Source: Tieghemiomyces parasiticus
Taxonomy: Eukaryota > Kickxellomycota > Dimargaritomycetes > Dimargaritales > Dimargaritaceae
Direction: 5' to 3'
DNA length: 64,000 bases
NCBI GenBank assembly: GCA_027575765.1
Contig: JANBPT010000004.1
Coordinates: forward strand, 62,001-126,000
Numbering within the stretch: position 1 is the first letter of the stretch; every line of letters begins with the position of its first letter. Of this stretch, positions 34,030 to 45,980 are shown piece by piece. The notes below the pieces were generated by a model that made no database searches, was not told the origin of the DNA, and saw only the letters and a program-made list of their open reading frames with translations. A program made the position numbers and the translations under genes.

Positions 34030-35847
34030 ATGTCCCAGGTGCAGACCCATACCGACAACCCGGCCAAACAGGCCGCAAGCACCGTCATTGTGGGTAAGTA
34101 GCCGTCACAGCAGTCACCTTAGAGCCTCGCGTGGCCTCGATGCTGCTGAGTGCGACGCTGGTTAGGGTTTGAGGCCGTGTAACCCCGAGGGGGGAGTATA
34201 CCTGTCGTCACGCCCTCGCCCCAGACTGCGGTCGATTTAATAGCCTGAACCTGCCACAGCACCACTCACCACCACCGGCACCGTTGTGACTGCCCACCCT
34301 CCTTTATCCATGGTTTCCATTCCTATTCAACCATAGTGATCGGTGCGTCCGGCGACTTGGCCAAGAAGAAGACATTTCCTGCCCTCTTTGGCCTATTCCG
34401 CAATGGGTTCCTGCCCAAACGTCTGCGCATCATTGGGTATGCCCGCAGCAAGATGGACAAGGAGGCCTTCCACGAGCGTATCACATCCGAGAAGTTCAAG
34501 AACGCGCCTCAAGACAAGCTCAAGCAGTTCCTTGACATTTGCGAGTACGTGAGCGGCCAGTACGACAGCGAGAGCGACTTTGGCCAGCTCCGTGAGACCA
34601 TCGAAGGACACGAGAAAGACTTTCTGGCCGAGGCCAAGCGGGACAAGCTTGACAACCAGGACCGCGTGCGCGTCTTCTACATGGCCACCCCACCCGGTGT
34701 GTTTGTGCCCGTGGCCAAGAGCATCAAGGCCGGTGCGTACGACACGGAAGCTCAGAACCGCCTGGTCATCGAGAAGCCCTTTGGCCGCGACCTGGCCTCG
34801 TCCCGCGAGTTCTCGCACGAGTTCACCCGGCTCTTCCGCGAGGACGAGATTTACCGCATCGACCACTACCTTGGTAAGGAGATGGTCAAGAACATGCCCG
34901 TCATTCGCTTCGGCAACATCTTCTTTGAGGCCATTTGGAACCACAACTACATTGATAACGTGCAGATCACCTTCAAGGAGGCGTTCGGCACCCAAGGCCG
35001 TGGCGGCTACTTTGATGAGTACGGTGTGATCCGTGACGTGATGCAGAACCATATGGTGCAGATGCTGTGCGTCATGGCGATGGAGAAGCCCAAGTCGCTC
35101 AGCGCCGACGACGTGCGCTCCGCTAAGGCCGATCTGCTGCGCTGCATCCCACCCGTCAAGATGGAGGACGTGCTGCTGGGCCAATACACGGCCAGCCGCG
35201 ACGGCAAGGAGCCAGGCTATACGGATGATCCGACCGTGCCCGAAGGCTCGCGTGCCGCCACCTACGCGAGCATGGTACTGTTCATCAACAACCAGCGCTG
35301 GCAGGGCGTGCCCATCATCATGAAGGCCGGCAAGGCCATGGACGAAGCCAAGGTTGAGGTGCGCGTGCAGTTCAAGGACGTGCCCAATGGGCTATTCCCC
35401 AACTTGGCCCGCAACGAGCTGATTGCGCGGGTAGGCCCTACCGAAGCCATCTACCTCAAGTTCAACAACAAGCGCCCCGGCCTGGTCAACCAGCCCGAGG
35501 TGTCGGAGCTAGACCTGTCGTATCGCCGCCGCTATTCGGACGTGTACATTCCCGAGGCCTACGAGGCCCTGCTTCTCGAGGTGCTCAGTGGCGACCAGAG
35601 CCACTTTATCCGTGGCGACGAGCTGGACGCGGCCTGGGAGATTTTCACCCCCATTCTGCATCAGATTGAACGCGAAAAGATCCAGCCCAAACCCTACGAG
35701 TACAATAGCCGCGGGCCCGAGGGCGCCGACGAGTTTTTGCAAAAGTACGGCTACAAGCGCCATGGCGACTACGACTGGCCTTCCGACCTGGGCCGTCCCG
35801 TGTCGGAGGTGGCCAAAGAGTACGTTGAGAAGAAGCTCCAGGATTGA
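34030..35847 (+). CDS. ZWF1: Glucose-6-phosphate 1-dehydrogenase
   Basis: First enzyme of the oxidative pentose phosphate pathway, cytosolic: glucose-6-phosphate plus NADP+ gives 6-phosphogluconolactone plus NADPH. Exon 1 is 34030-34093 (MSQVQTHTDNPAKQ...STVIV) and exon 2 is 34337-35847; the 243-nt intron has a GTAAGT donor; 524 residues. The intron splits the nucleotide-binding motif so that the spliced protein reads VIVVIGASGDLAKKKTFPAL, the family's NADP-binding start. The active-site signature RIDHYLGKEMVKN is intact, as is the substrate lysine in VIEKPFGRDL. Length and C-terminus are as usual for fungal enzymes. Without exon 1 the protein would lack the first strand, so the first exon is well supported. 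Confidence 0.97.
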
Positions 35848-36902
35848 TGTGGAGGATGTCTCTTGTTGAGCGACACGCTTAGCTCGCCCCTTCTTAAGGG
35901 AATGCATTGTGCCGCCCGCTTGCTGTTGTTTTGGTAGGCATCCCAAGTTTTATTATTTATTTTTTGGAAGGACGGCCCCTTTCCTCTCAATTTGGAGGAT
36001 CGAAAAAGAACTTTTATGTATAAACAAACATTATCGGTCACTACTGGGAACAGCAGGTATGTCGGGCAAATGGTGTGGAGACGGTTTGTAAACGCACAAA
36101 AGGTGTGGTGGGTAAAGCTGTGAGTGCAGGCGGGGAGATAGAGAGAGGGGGAAAATCCTGCGGCAGTGCGGACCACGCACGAGAGAGAAAGTGGGGCAGA
36201 ATAGATCTGGAATTCAATACGGAAGGCGGATGAGCCAAACTATGCAGACTAAAATAATCGCCACAACTGGAAGAACGCGGGAGGCCTAACAAGGGCAATT
36301 CGGAAGGCTTGACTGCTGGCCCCAGGTCAACTGCTTTGCAGCTTTTTTGGGCCACACGGGCCAGCACGGAGACGCTCGAGAATGGCACGCCAGGTAGCGG
36401 GGAGAAGAGATGGCGACGGTAGAGGGCGGTGCATAATTCCCATTATAGTATGTGGCAGCCGGCGAGGATGGTAACGAAGAGGGGCCAGGTGCCCAAACGA
36501 CGAAGACGGTCTGTGTAACCTGGGCACGGACGAAGGGAGGAGACCGGTGCCACGCCCAGCGTCTACTCGCTCTACTGCAGGCACCCGCAGGCGGAACATG
36601 GGCAAGGGCGAGCAGCTGCCTCTGCCATGCGGCCGGGGAGATGCCGTCCGAGCGTATGCCTAAAAATTATAAAACGGCGACCGTTTCCACCATGTATAGC
36701 CCTCCGCCTATTGTCTCGCCCATACGAGTGCGTCCTACACCTGTCCACTCCCCGCGTCGATTGCTGTGCTATACTTGACCTTTTGCTCGGTATCCACCAC
36801 CCGCCCCATTGATATATCGGATAATTCCAGGATCCAACCCACCATCCCCGTCCAGCCAAATCACGTCGCTTCCTCTCCACCGCCCTCTTTATTATCTACC
36901 AA
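35848..36902. other. Intergenic region, no gene recognised
   Basis: About 1 kb between G6PD and the first thioredoxin-fold gene. A/T-rich 3' UTR sequence near 35940-36030, then mixed sequence, then a C/T-rich leader from about 36680. A TATA-like GATATATC near 36810 stands about 90 bases before the next ATG. Confidence 0.45.
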
Positions 36903-37292
36903 ATGCGCTTCACCCGAGGAGCGCTGTTCGGCCTGGCCTTGCTGGCCGCCCTATCTGGAGCCCGGGCCGGCCCCACCTCCGCTCCCGCACGGACGGTCAC
37001 ACTGTTTTACTCACACGAATGTCCGCGGTGTAAACAATTGCTACCAGTGTACGCCGCCTTTATCAAGGAAAACCAGAATGCGAAGGTAAAGTGGGACGGC
37101 TTCGACTGCAAAAACAAGAAGGTGGCGGGGGCCGCGGAGAGCACGACCAAGCAAGAATGTCAGAACCAGAGTATTACCACGTATCCCACCCTCATCGTCA
37201 AGGATAACGACACGGTGACGGAGAGGTATGAGTGTGTTGAGGGCGAGGAGAAAATGACAGCCAAGCTTCATAGCCTGGCTTTGAGCGGCTAG
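36903..37292 (+). CDS. Small secreted thioredoxin-fold protein with a CPRC motif
   Basis: 129 residues, one exon. Residues 1-22 are a signal peptide (MRFTRGALFGLALLAALSGA). The rest is a single thioredoxin-like domain: TVTLFYSHECPRCKQLLPVY with Cys40-Pro-Arg-Cys43, a middle region with extra Cys69, Cys86 and Cys111, and the cis-proline loop TTYPTLIV (Pro95). The redox-active pair is intact, so disulphide exchange in the ER or outside the cell is plausible. There is no ER-retention signal at the C-terminus (ALSG), which favours secretion. The specific family was not recognised beyond the fold. An AATAAA lies near 37465. A second, unlike thioredoxin-fold gene follows in the same direction 1.1 kb downstream. 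Confidence 0.75.
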   Translation: MRFTRGALFGLALLAALSGARAGPTSAPARTVTLFYSHECPRCKQLLPVYAAFIKENQNAKVKWDGFDCKNKKVAGAAESTTKQECQNQSITTYPTLIVKDNDTVTERYECVEGEEKMTAKLHSLALSG

Positions 37293-38420
37293 GCGGTTCG
37301 CTTGTAAATCAACGTACAACCAGGTTGAAAACGGGCACATCCTCCCTCCTCCCCACATTATCACTCTCTCCCTAGTACCGACCGTCCTCGCGTACGTAGT
37401 AATTGGTTAAGTGGCTTTCTTTAACCACGTTTTTGTATGTAACCACCCGGCAGCTCGGGGGTGCCAATAAATGTACATAACATCAACACCTTCTTTGTGA
37501 TGCCAGGCGTGCGTGTGTGTCGCTGGCCCCATCATGTGGCTGAGAGCGGTGGCATCACTGGCACGATGGTCGTGGGGACCGTCATTGTTCTCTGGGTATG
37601 AGGGGACTGGCTAGGTGAGGCGCCAGAGGTGAAAGGTCTAGAAAGGAGGCCTCGAATAAAGGCGGGTCAGCCATCACCTCCCTTGTCGACGCAGACCTCT
37701 TTTGGCGGCCCAGGTACAGGCGCTAGCCCGGATATGGAAGGCCATGTGGGCGCACTCAGGTGGAAAAGAAGGCGGCGAACATCAGCCAAGTCTGTAGTCG
37801 GGATCGTCAACAGGAAGGCGGTAGATTGGAAACCCCTACGACCTTGTCGCCACCGTCGCCTGTTTTCGTATGGGCCAAGAGGCGGTGCGCTCCCGCCTCT
37901 CTTGGGGGATTGCACGCCCAAGCACAGCTGATTCGACCTGAAGGAAGAAAACAATTGGACATCCCTGCACTGACTAGTCCAGACGAGGGGGAGAAGCGGC
38001 CGGGGTTGCCGATCATCGCGCGTCGCACTCACGCCGATTGTCGCCACTACCCCACTCGCTTGGGGCGAGCCGTGTCTTCCACTCGTCCCCGCCCATGGCC
38101 CTTCTAGTCTGCTTATAACCTGCACCCCGACCCATGTTGTCTGGACGTATGCCACATCTTTTTGCCTGCCCAACGCACACGTACTGCTTTAGCTGTACTA
38201 TTCAGGCCTTCTACTGGCGTCGTCTGCCCTCATTCGTCCTGTCCCGACATCTCCTCTCCCCGGCACCACCGCTTAACCACCGATACTCTTCCTTCACCCG
38301 GTTGCTCGTTTGGTGTACCCCCCCCCCCCCCGCCGCCGTTCCAGGTACTATTTTTTGTGTAGCCACTCCCTCTCCCGTCAGCATTCCGTGGCCTATTGGT
38401 ACGACCCTGCCATCGTCACC
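37293..38420. other. Intergenic region between the two thioredoxin-fold genes
   Basis: 1.1 kb with the 3' UTR of the first gene and a C/T-rich leader of the second. A pure C run of about 12 lies near 38319-38330. No gene recognised. Confidence 0.45.
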
Positions 38421-38867
38421 ATGAGACTGTCGGCTTTTACCTCGCTCTTGCTCGCCGCCGTGGCCGCTACGCTCCCGCTGGCGACTGCCCGGCCCCAGGA
38501 CAGCAGCGATCCCGAAGCGCCTTTCCGCTCGGCCTACAGCCAGGTCCTCGACCCGGCCACGTTCGACGATAGCGTGCTCGCCTCGACGGCCTCCTCCGTT
38601 GTGGTCCTCCACTACGCCCAGTGGTGCAGTATCAGCAAACGGTTCGCTCCGATCTGGGTGCAGGCTACCGGTGACCTACAGCCTGACGGCCCCAAGTTCT
38701 ACCAGATTGACTGCCAGCCAGACCGCAACGGCGAGTTTAGCAAGTACTGCTCGGACCACAGTGTTGACGGCTTTCCCACCGTCAGGAAGTACCGCCAAGG
38801 CCAGACCCCGGTCGAGTACCTCGGCCAGAGCGCCTACGACGAGTTTGCGAGCTGGGTGATGGAATAG
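38421..38867 (+). CDS. Small secreted PDI/thioredoxin-like protein with degenerate active site (CSIS)
   Basis: 148 residues, one exon. Signal peptide at 1 to about 24 (MRLSAFTSLLLAAVAATLPL). The single domain resembles the catalytic domain of protein disulphide isomerase: VVVLHYAQWCSISKRFAPIW, YQIDC, and the cis-proline loop DGFPTVRKYRQG (Pro119), then EYLGQSAYDEFASWV. In PDI the active site reads WCGHCK; here it is Trp-Cys69-Ser-Ile-Ser72-Lys, so only the first cysteine remains. Such a site can form mixed disulphides but not a normal redox cycle. There is no KDEL-type tail. Function is not known; a binding or chaperone role is inference. Confidence 0.78.
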   Translation: MRLSAFTSLLLAAVAATLPLATARPQDSSDPEAPFRSAYSQVLDPATFDDSVLASTASSVVVLHYAQWCSISKRFAPIWVQATGDLQPDGPKFYQIDCQPDRNGEFSKYCSDHSVDGFPTVRKYRQGQTPVEYLGQSAYDEFASWVME

Positions 38868-39332
38868 CCGTAATACACTTACGACGCATTCCAGCTTGTC
38901 CTCAATGCCCTTAGTTACGAGCCGTGCCACTTCTTTTCGATCAGCCGGCCCGGAATGGGCCACGCACTTCGAAAGGTGCGAGCCCATTCCCCCCCCCTCC
39001 GTCCGATATCTCCTGGTCACTTAATTAGGCCCAGTTTTTGCCCTCTATACCATGCTGAGTCCCCACACCCTTTTTTCATGCCCCTAACGTATCCAACCCC
39101 CCTTCCACATGCTGCCCTACCCAATAAACGTTGGTCTTTTACTTGTACTCTTTCCGTAAATCGAAAACGCACCTGCTGCCGGTCTAGCACCCAGTATCTG
39201 TCACGACCTGCTTCACTGTACTCCGGCCAAGCTTGGCGCCAAAAGTACCGCCTGCAGCCAGGATCCTCGGCCTACTGGGCTACACATTGGCCGGCGGGTT
39301 GTAGTTGGCTCTTCTATGGCTTATAACCACCA
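38868..39332. other. Convergent intergenic region
   Basis: 465 bases between the 3' ends of the CSIS protein gene and the hydrolase gene, with AATAAA near 39122. No gene seen. Confidence 0.45.
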
Positions 39333-40385
39333 TCATACACCAATAACGTCCGCCCCACTGAACTGCCGATCCAGGACCGCATTGAAGCGGCGTGTTTGCT
39401 CCAGAGGTAAAACGTGTCCCGACCCGGGAAACACCAGCGTCGGCGCACGGAGGTGAGAGGCTAGCAACAGCGAATCGGCGCAAGGGATCATGCGGTCGTC
39501 GGTGCCCGTGAGAATCAGGCAGCGGACGCGCGGGTGGTCGCGTAAGGGCTGTAATTGCTCCGCCGACGCCCAGTGCCGCAGCGACGCCGATAGCTGCGCG
39601 AGGAACCCGTTGAAGGTCTGGAGCCGCGTAAAGCGGCCGCGGTCCAGCCCGCCCTCGCGAATAAAGTCCAGGTTGGTGCGCACCCGGCCAACCAGTTGCG
39701 GGTGGCCTTCCAGTTCCTTACACGGCTGGTCCAGCCAAAACGTGGGGAACATCAGCCCTTGCGCTAGCCGTAGCTTCTCGCGGGGATCCTGGGTGATCAT
39801 CAGGCGGACAAAGTGACAGGAGGTGGACAGGGGAAACCAGCGGCGGCCTGGGGTGGTGCTGACGAAGGTGAGGCTTGCAAACCGCCCGAGGTCGCCCTCG
39901 ACCGCCATTTCCTGGGCCACCATGCCACCGAGGCTGACCCCGACCACATGCACGTCGGCCGTCCACCCGACATGGTCGAGGAGGCCCAGGACGTCGTGGG
40001 CCATAGTTTTGGTGGTGTATAGTCCTGATGGGGTATCAGACCACCCGGCCCCGCGACTATCCAGGACCAGCACTTGGTACCCGGGCTGTGCAGCAAAATA
40101 GCGGATCTGATTTTCCCAGCCCACTAGGCCCATGCCGAACCCGCCGATGAACACCACGCGTCGGGGTCCACGCCCGTGGAGTTCGTAGTAGATGCGGAAC
40201 GCTTCCGTCCCTTCGTTGGGACCGGCCGGGACTGTGAAATAGGCCTGGCGGACAAGGGTGTCAATGAGGAGTACCTGGGGCAGGTTGGCCAGCAAGGGTT
40301 CCGCCTCGACGGTACCGTCGACCGACGGTTGGTCGAGCCGTAGGGACTCTATCGTCATGTGGGTGACCGTGCGGACAACGACCAA
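39333..40385 (-). CDS. Alpha/beta-hydrolase fold protein
   Basis: 350 residues in one exon; Met10 (40358) is an alternative start. The fold's landmarks are in order: strand and oxyanion turn VVFIGGFGMGLVGW, LDSRGAGWSD, nucleophile elbow HVVGVSLGGMVAQEM with Ser151, acid in ILTGTDDRMIP (Asp296 or Asp297), and GSGHVLPLEQ with His324. The catalytic triad therefore looks complete. The substrate is unknown; the sequence type is that of generic esterase or epoxide-hydrolase-like cytosolic proteins common in fungi. No signal peptide or membrane anchor. It diverges from PEX1, 636 bases away. Confidence 0.85.
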   Translation of the reverse strand: MVVVRTVTHMTIESLRLDQPSVDGTVEAEPLLANLPQVLLIDTLVRQAYFTVPAGPNEGTEAFRIYYELHGRGPRRVVFIGGFGMGLVGWENQIRYFAAQPGYQVLVLDSRGAGWSDTPSGLYTTKTMAHDVLGLLDHVGWTADVHVVGVSLGGMVAQEMAVEGDLGRFASLTFVSTTPGRRWFPLSTSCHFVRLMITQDPREKLRLAQGLMFPTFWLDQPCKELEGHPQLVGRVRTNLDFIREGGLDRGRFTRLQTFNGFLAQLSASLRHWASAEQLQPLRDHPRVRCLILTGTDDRMIPCADSLLLASHLRAPTLVFPGSGHVLPLEQTRRFNAVLDRQFSGADVIGV

Positions 40386-41021
40386 AGCGCAAAGGATTCA
40401 CGGAAAGAGAGGACAGGCGGTGGAGAAAGCGGAACTGGGTAGCCGAGTCGACCAGGCTCATCAACGACCAAAGAGTATGCAGAGAGGGCGAAGAGCGGCG
40501 GTCACCTAAGTTTCCTCCACCCAAAGTGGGCCTCGCCTAGTTCCCAGTCCCGAGCTTGCACGTGACAAGCCGAGGCCTGGGTGTCGAGCCTGGGTGCGGT
40601 TGTCCAGTACGCTGACCGGTGACTGTCCTGTGTACCCCGGTCGCCACGGATAAACTGGCATATGCCAGTCTACAGGGAAGGCGGCCGGCCCCAGTTCAGG
40701 AGCGGAAATCACGGCCAAATGTGGACGAATGCCCCCGCTTTGCCCCTCCAAACCTTTTGGGCCAGGCAAACCTACACCCTAGCGTAGCCAGGAACTGAAG
40801 GAGAGGCCACGCAACAGACTTGTTCCACTTCTCACCCCTCTACCCACCTTACCTGCTGGTCGTCCGAGAGTTCCCATACCTACTCTCTCTGCTACGGCCA
40901 ACTCTGACCCGGACCAAACCTTCCGCATTGTCCCAGCCCAGGGCGCCATCCGAGACTGCTCCGTCCCTTCGAATTCAACTTCTCACTCCCCCACCACCAC
41001 CACCACCACCACCATCGTGAC
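40386..41021. other. Divergent promoter region of the hydrolase and PEX1
   Basis: 636 bases between two start codons pointing apart. The part next to PEX1 (from about 40810) is C/T-rich leader. No TATA box or further gene recognised. Confidence 0.45.
40991..41014 (+). repeat. (CCA)8 trinucleotide repeat just before the PEX1 start
   Basis: Eight perfect CCA units ending seven bases before the ATG at 41022. It lies in the untranslated leader and is a likely length-variable site. Confidence 0.9.
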
Positions 41022-44000
41022 ATGGCCGAGACCGCCACGGTGCAACTCGTGCCGCTCCAGACGTGTTTTGTCAACCTACCGCCCGCCTGGGCCCACCCCT
41101 TATGGGACAGCGACGTGGTCAAGCAGGCCGGGCCCTACGCCGTCACCGTCCGCCTCACCTGGCCCTCCGCTGACGGCAGCGGCGGCACGACCCGCTCAGC
41201 CCTCGTCAGCTGGTCGGGGCACATCAGCCAGACCAGTCTGGGCGACACTGCCATCACAACGAACCACCCGTTGCACGTTCTCGAACTCGACACCGCCTTC
41301 GGTCGCGCCCTGGGGCTGACAACGGGCACTACCGTAAAGGTAGAGGCCCTGCCCGACGTGCCGACCTGTCGCAGTGCTCAGATGGAACCCCTGGCCAGTG
41401 ACGACTGGGAAATCATCGAATTGAACGCCGGCCTCATCGAGCAAACCCTGCTGACCCAGGTCCGACTGATCGGCGCCGACCAGCCCATCACCTTCTACGT
41501 GAACCCGTCCACCGTGGTTCGGCTACGGACGAGTAAGTTTTACGATCCGTTACGTGTCGCCGACCGCTTATGCGGACAACCTGCTGTGATGGCGAGATAT
41601 ACCCACTCCTGGCACCTTCTCTATTGCTTATCCCCGCTGACCTCCATTTTGCACACCTCCTCCCCTTTCCGCCCTGCCCATGACTTCATGTAGCTACGCT
41701 GGATCCTGACTCTCCCTATGCCCTTCTGGCGGATGCCTCCGAGATTGCTATCGCGCCCAAATTACGACGGCCACGTGTGCAACCGAGTAGTGAAGCAGCG
41801 GTCTCTCGTATCTGTGTCGTGGCCCGGCTTCTAGTCGATCCAACCGTGACGGAGCACACCACACTACCTTGGCGCGAAGTCACCGTTGGACCACTGGGGA
41901 TCCACCCGGCCACCCTAGCCCGGTTCGGGGAGCACGGCGACCCCATTTTTCAACTGACCCCTGCAGATCAGTCGGAGCACGACCTCTACGTTCGCCTCCG
42001 CCCCGATCCTGCTGTGGAGCCCGGCCACCTTCTCGCCCCTACCTGGCTGGCGGTGGGCCGGTGGGGGGTCGGCCACCTTGCCCCGATCAAAATCCGCCGG
42101 GCCCGCGCCACGCCCACCAAGCCACAGACGCTGGTTCTCACCGGGCCGGACGCGACGCCCGACGTGGCCGCCACGTTCGCAGCCGCCTTGCGCGCCGCAA
42201 TATCATACACCAGCCCCCTCGTCCTCACCCGCGGCCAGCTCTTAACCCCCGCCGATGGGCCGGTAGAGAAAGCTGGCTGCGTTCAGCTTACTTGGGACGG
42301 CTCGGATCCCGCAGAGTTTGTGGTGCTCGACACGCCAGACACCCTCTCGGCCCTAAAGGTGACCGTAATGCGCGGGGAAATCGACTCGCCAGCCACCATC
42401 GCTACCGACCTGCCCTCCGTAGGGCCCTTGGGTGGCCTAACTGATTTCCTCCAGACCCAGCGGCGTTATCTGGAGCACGGAGGCGAGACGGCTCACCCCG
42501 GGGTGGCTGTGGCTGTGGCCGGCGGGACCGGGCTCCTACTCACAGGTCGGCCCGGTGCGGGTAAGTCTACTGCTGTCCGCTGGCTAGCTCACCAGCTGAC
42601 CCGGCGGGATCCCTACCTGGCTGTGTGTTGGGTAGCCTGTCGCACCCTGGGCCACCGCTACGGCCCGGATGGCACGGCTCCGGCCCCTGTGGCCGATTTG
42701 TTGGCCCGTTTGGACGCCGGGGTGGCGACCGGAGGCCCGACCCTTGTGGTTCTCGACGATTTGGACAGTCTGCTCCCGGCCGTCACTGAGCTCGGGGGCG
42801 GATCTGCAGGTCTAGCCGCCGCCACGGATGGAGCTGCCGATCAGGTCGGCCAGTGGGTCCGTGCGCACGACGCCCGAGGGATTCTCCTGCTAGCCACCGC
42901 TGCTGACCGCCGCCGCGTCCACGCCCAGACGGTTGGCTGGTTTAGCCGGGCCACTGAGCTCCCAGCCCCCGACCGGGTCATCCGTCAGCAAATACTGGAA
43001 GCCCTCCGATCCGCCACCAGTACCATGCCTTTCGCATCTGAGGTTGACCTGGCCGACGTGGCCCAACAGACCGAGGGATACATGCCCCGCGATTTGCGGG
43101 CGCTTCTCGACCGCGCTGCCCACGGGGCCCTGATGCGTGCCGCCCGGTCCCACCGGGCCCCGCGGCTGGAACCGATCGACCTGGTCCGGGCGTTGCGCGA
43201 GTACGTGCCGGCCACCCTCCGTGGGGTCAGCCTCTTCAAATCGGCCGTATCATGGCAGGATATTGGTGGCTTACACGATACCAAACGTGCCCTGATTGAG
43301 ACCCTTGAGCTACCCGCCAAATTTGCCCGAATTTTTGCCAAGTGCCCGCTTCGCCTGCGCTCTGGGTAAGTGACCTACCCTTATGCCATGAAAGTCAAGA
43401 CGGCGGGAGGATGGTTGTCCGTGAGAGGAGTATCCCCTTGGGCTACAAACGGTGCCGTGCCAACTGATCGTTACACTGCGCGTTCAACTGCCATATTTGG
43501 TATTCACTCTTTTCGTCTCTCGTCCACTCATCCGCCCCTCTGTCTCCCCCCCCCGTCCGTCACTTCCATCCACTTACTTAACCAGTATTCTTCTGTACGG
43601 TTACCCGGGTTGCGGCAAGACCCTCCTGGCCTCGGCGGTAGCCAAGGAGTGCGGGCTAAACTTCATTTACATCAAGGGACCCGAGATACTCAACAAGTAC
43701 ATTGGGGCTAGCGAGCAGGCGGTCCGCGACCTGTTCAAACGTGCCTCGGCCGCCCGACCCTGTGTACTCTTTTTTGATGAGCTAGACGCGGTAGCTCCGC
43801 GGCGCGGCCACGACAATACCGGCGTTACGGACCGGGTTGTCAACCAGTTCCTGACCGAAATGGATGGTGCTGAGGGTCTACAGGGCGTCTATGTCCTCGC
43901 GGCGACCAGGTAAGTAGGCCCTCGGGAATGCAAAGGAGGAGTGATGGCGTTAGTACCTTTTCTTATTTTCCGTATGAGCTGACCTCGTCACCGCATATCT

Positions 44001-45634
44001 GCCTGCTAGCCGATGCTTTGATCGGTCGATCCTATGAAATCCTTGCCTCGGTCGGTCCGTCTAGCCGCCTCGTCTACCCGGTGCGCTCTTCGACACTCGC
44101 CCTCATCCCAGCCCCAACTAACAACAGACTGACGGATACCATCGACGCATTCTCTCTTTAACTACGGTTCACACTCGCCTTTCCACTCCCTCCCCCATTC
44201 CTGCTAGCCGACCAGACCTGATCGACCCAGCCCTTCTTCGTCCCGGTCGATTGGATAAGGCCCTGCTATGCGGTCTGCCCGACGCCACAGAACGGCTCGA
44301 CGTAAGTACAGGGCTCACCGACCAACCTTCATCCGTTCTCGTAACGCCTTCGGACCCTTGCCGTATTAGCAAGGATCGAGATCCACCTGGTTCCTGCGTT
44401 ACTAATTTTTCTATATATATTGTCCTCCCCTCCCTTCACTTCCAGATCCTCCGTAAAGTTGCTCGTACGGTCCGACTCGACAACGACCTTGATCTGCAAC
44501 CCTACGCCGAGCAGACGGCCGGATTCACCGGGGCTGACCTCCAGGCGCTTCTCTATAATGCCTACCTTGAAGCCGTCCACGCCCACTCGTTGTCCTCTCC
44601 GACAGTATCATCTGACACACCCGAAGTGACCGGGACTTCGCTATCCCAGCGCTTCCACGTAGTACAGAAGGGCACCGGCACCAACTCCACAGATCGGGAG
44701 GTCATGCAGGACTTGGCACGGAAGGTGAGACCAACTGCACCCTGAGTCGAATAAGGCAGCTGCCGGATTGGGCTTTTAAATGGCCGTTCGGGGGCCAAGC
44801 GAATACCTAAGCCAGGGATCGAACATCCAAGACAATATTATACCTACCTATCCCCTTCGTAGCTTGGCTCTGGACCGCTTCAACATTCTACTCAGTGACC
44901 AACCGCCCGGTTCACGGTAGAAAATTTACTCAGCTGCCCCCCCCCTCGTACCGAATTATTTGATTCCTCCCAACTCACGCTTACTTTCATGTACCGCCTC
45001 CGCTTTTTATTCGCCACGCCCCACGCCAAACCTCGCTACCCAGGTCGACCAAATCCTCAGCGTTGATAAGGACACCGCCGTCAGGGCGGCCTCGGCAACC
45101 ATCAGCGATGCGACCCCGGCGGCTCTACCGGTAAGTTCATACTATTGGCCGTAAACCCTTCGTCTCCAGTCTGCAGGGTGTCTCCCGACCGCAGTTAAAC
45201 CGCCGACCTCCCTAACTCGGCTCCCTATCAAACACTTGCCCCTCCACTTCCTCGTATTGCAGACGGTACGTAAGGAGCATCTACAAGGATCGCTTGCGCA
45301 GACCAAACCGTCCCTCACCGCCGACGAGGCCCGCCGTCTGCACAGTGTGTAAGTAGCCAACCCGAGGTGGTCCTGTAGAATATCTGGTGGCTATTATCGA
45401 CGCCACAGCGAAGCTGGTCAGCAGTCTATTTGGACCCCATGCTAACCCTAACCCCCGCCTTGCTTATTACACCCAATCCCACCTCGCAAATTTCGCCCGC
45501 TGGGTTAACCCTATCGCGGATCCCTCGTACCTTACACTCCCACCACCCTGCAATTCAGCTACGCCCAGTTTCTGGACGGCAAGAAGGGTAAGGGTAAGCC
45601 TGCTATGGTCGGTCGGCATGCCAGTCTGGCATAA
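41022..45634 (+). CDS. PEX1: Peroxisomal AAA+ ATPase Pex1, eight exons
   Basis: Pex1 pairs with Pex6 in the double-ring motor that pulls ubiquitinated Pex5 out of the peroxisomal membrane. Exons: 41022-41532, 41694-43365, 43586-43909, 44208-44301, 44446-44724, 45044-45130, 45263-45348, 45559-45634; 1042 residues. Every join keeps frame, and all but one donor (GTGAGA) are GTAAGT-like. The N-terminal double-psi barrel contains [21 protein letters not shown]1 has Walker A GRPGAGKS and Walker [11 protein letters not shown]2 has YGYPGCGKT across a junction, [33 protein letters not shown], the arginine fingers in RPGRLDK, and [14 protein letters not shown]. The last three exons encode a diverged tail ([16 protein letters not shown]). 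Intron 5 (319 nt) is the longest. Confidence 0.95.
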
Positions 45635-45907
45635 CTGACAGTACAGGAACGCCTTCTACCGCACGCCCTTACTAAAAAAAAAATGAACTGAAAGTTCACC
45701 CCGCTGCTTTAGTTTTGCAGAGATTGACCATGGGAGACTAGCCCACTGACACCAATTACTAATCGTATTTCTATATAAATTGACTGGTTAAGCTGTATGC
45801 TGGGCGGTACGAAAATGTCCAAATAGCCTAGTGCTCAACACCTAACAGAGTAAGGAGGTGAAACTCGGCCGCAACCACGTTAAAAAAATTCGATCGTCAT
45901 AAAACAT

Positions 45908-45980
45908 AACCCTGACCGGGGGTCGAACCCGGGACTTCCGGCTTAGGAGGCCGACGCCTTATCCACTGGGCTATCAGGGC
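45908..45980 (-). tRNA. tRNA-Arg (anticodon CCT)
   Basis: 73 nt on the minus strand, without intron. Acceptor GCCCTGA pairs with TCAGGGT, the D arm is GCCCAGTGGATAAGGC, and the anticodon loop is CTCCTAA with CCT at 34-36 (reads AGG). The T arm has GGTTCGA and closes as CCGGG/CCCGG. Internal promoter boxes (TAGCCCAGTGG and GGTTCGACCCC) match. Run-off T tracts follow within 10-25 bases (TTTT, then seven T), suitable for polymerase III termination. The first pair is G-U as read (G1, U72), slightly unusual. Confidence 0.96.
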
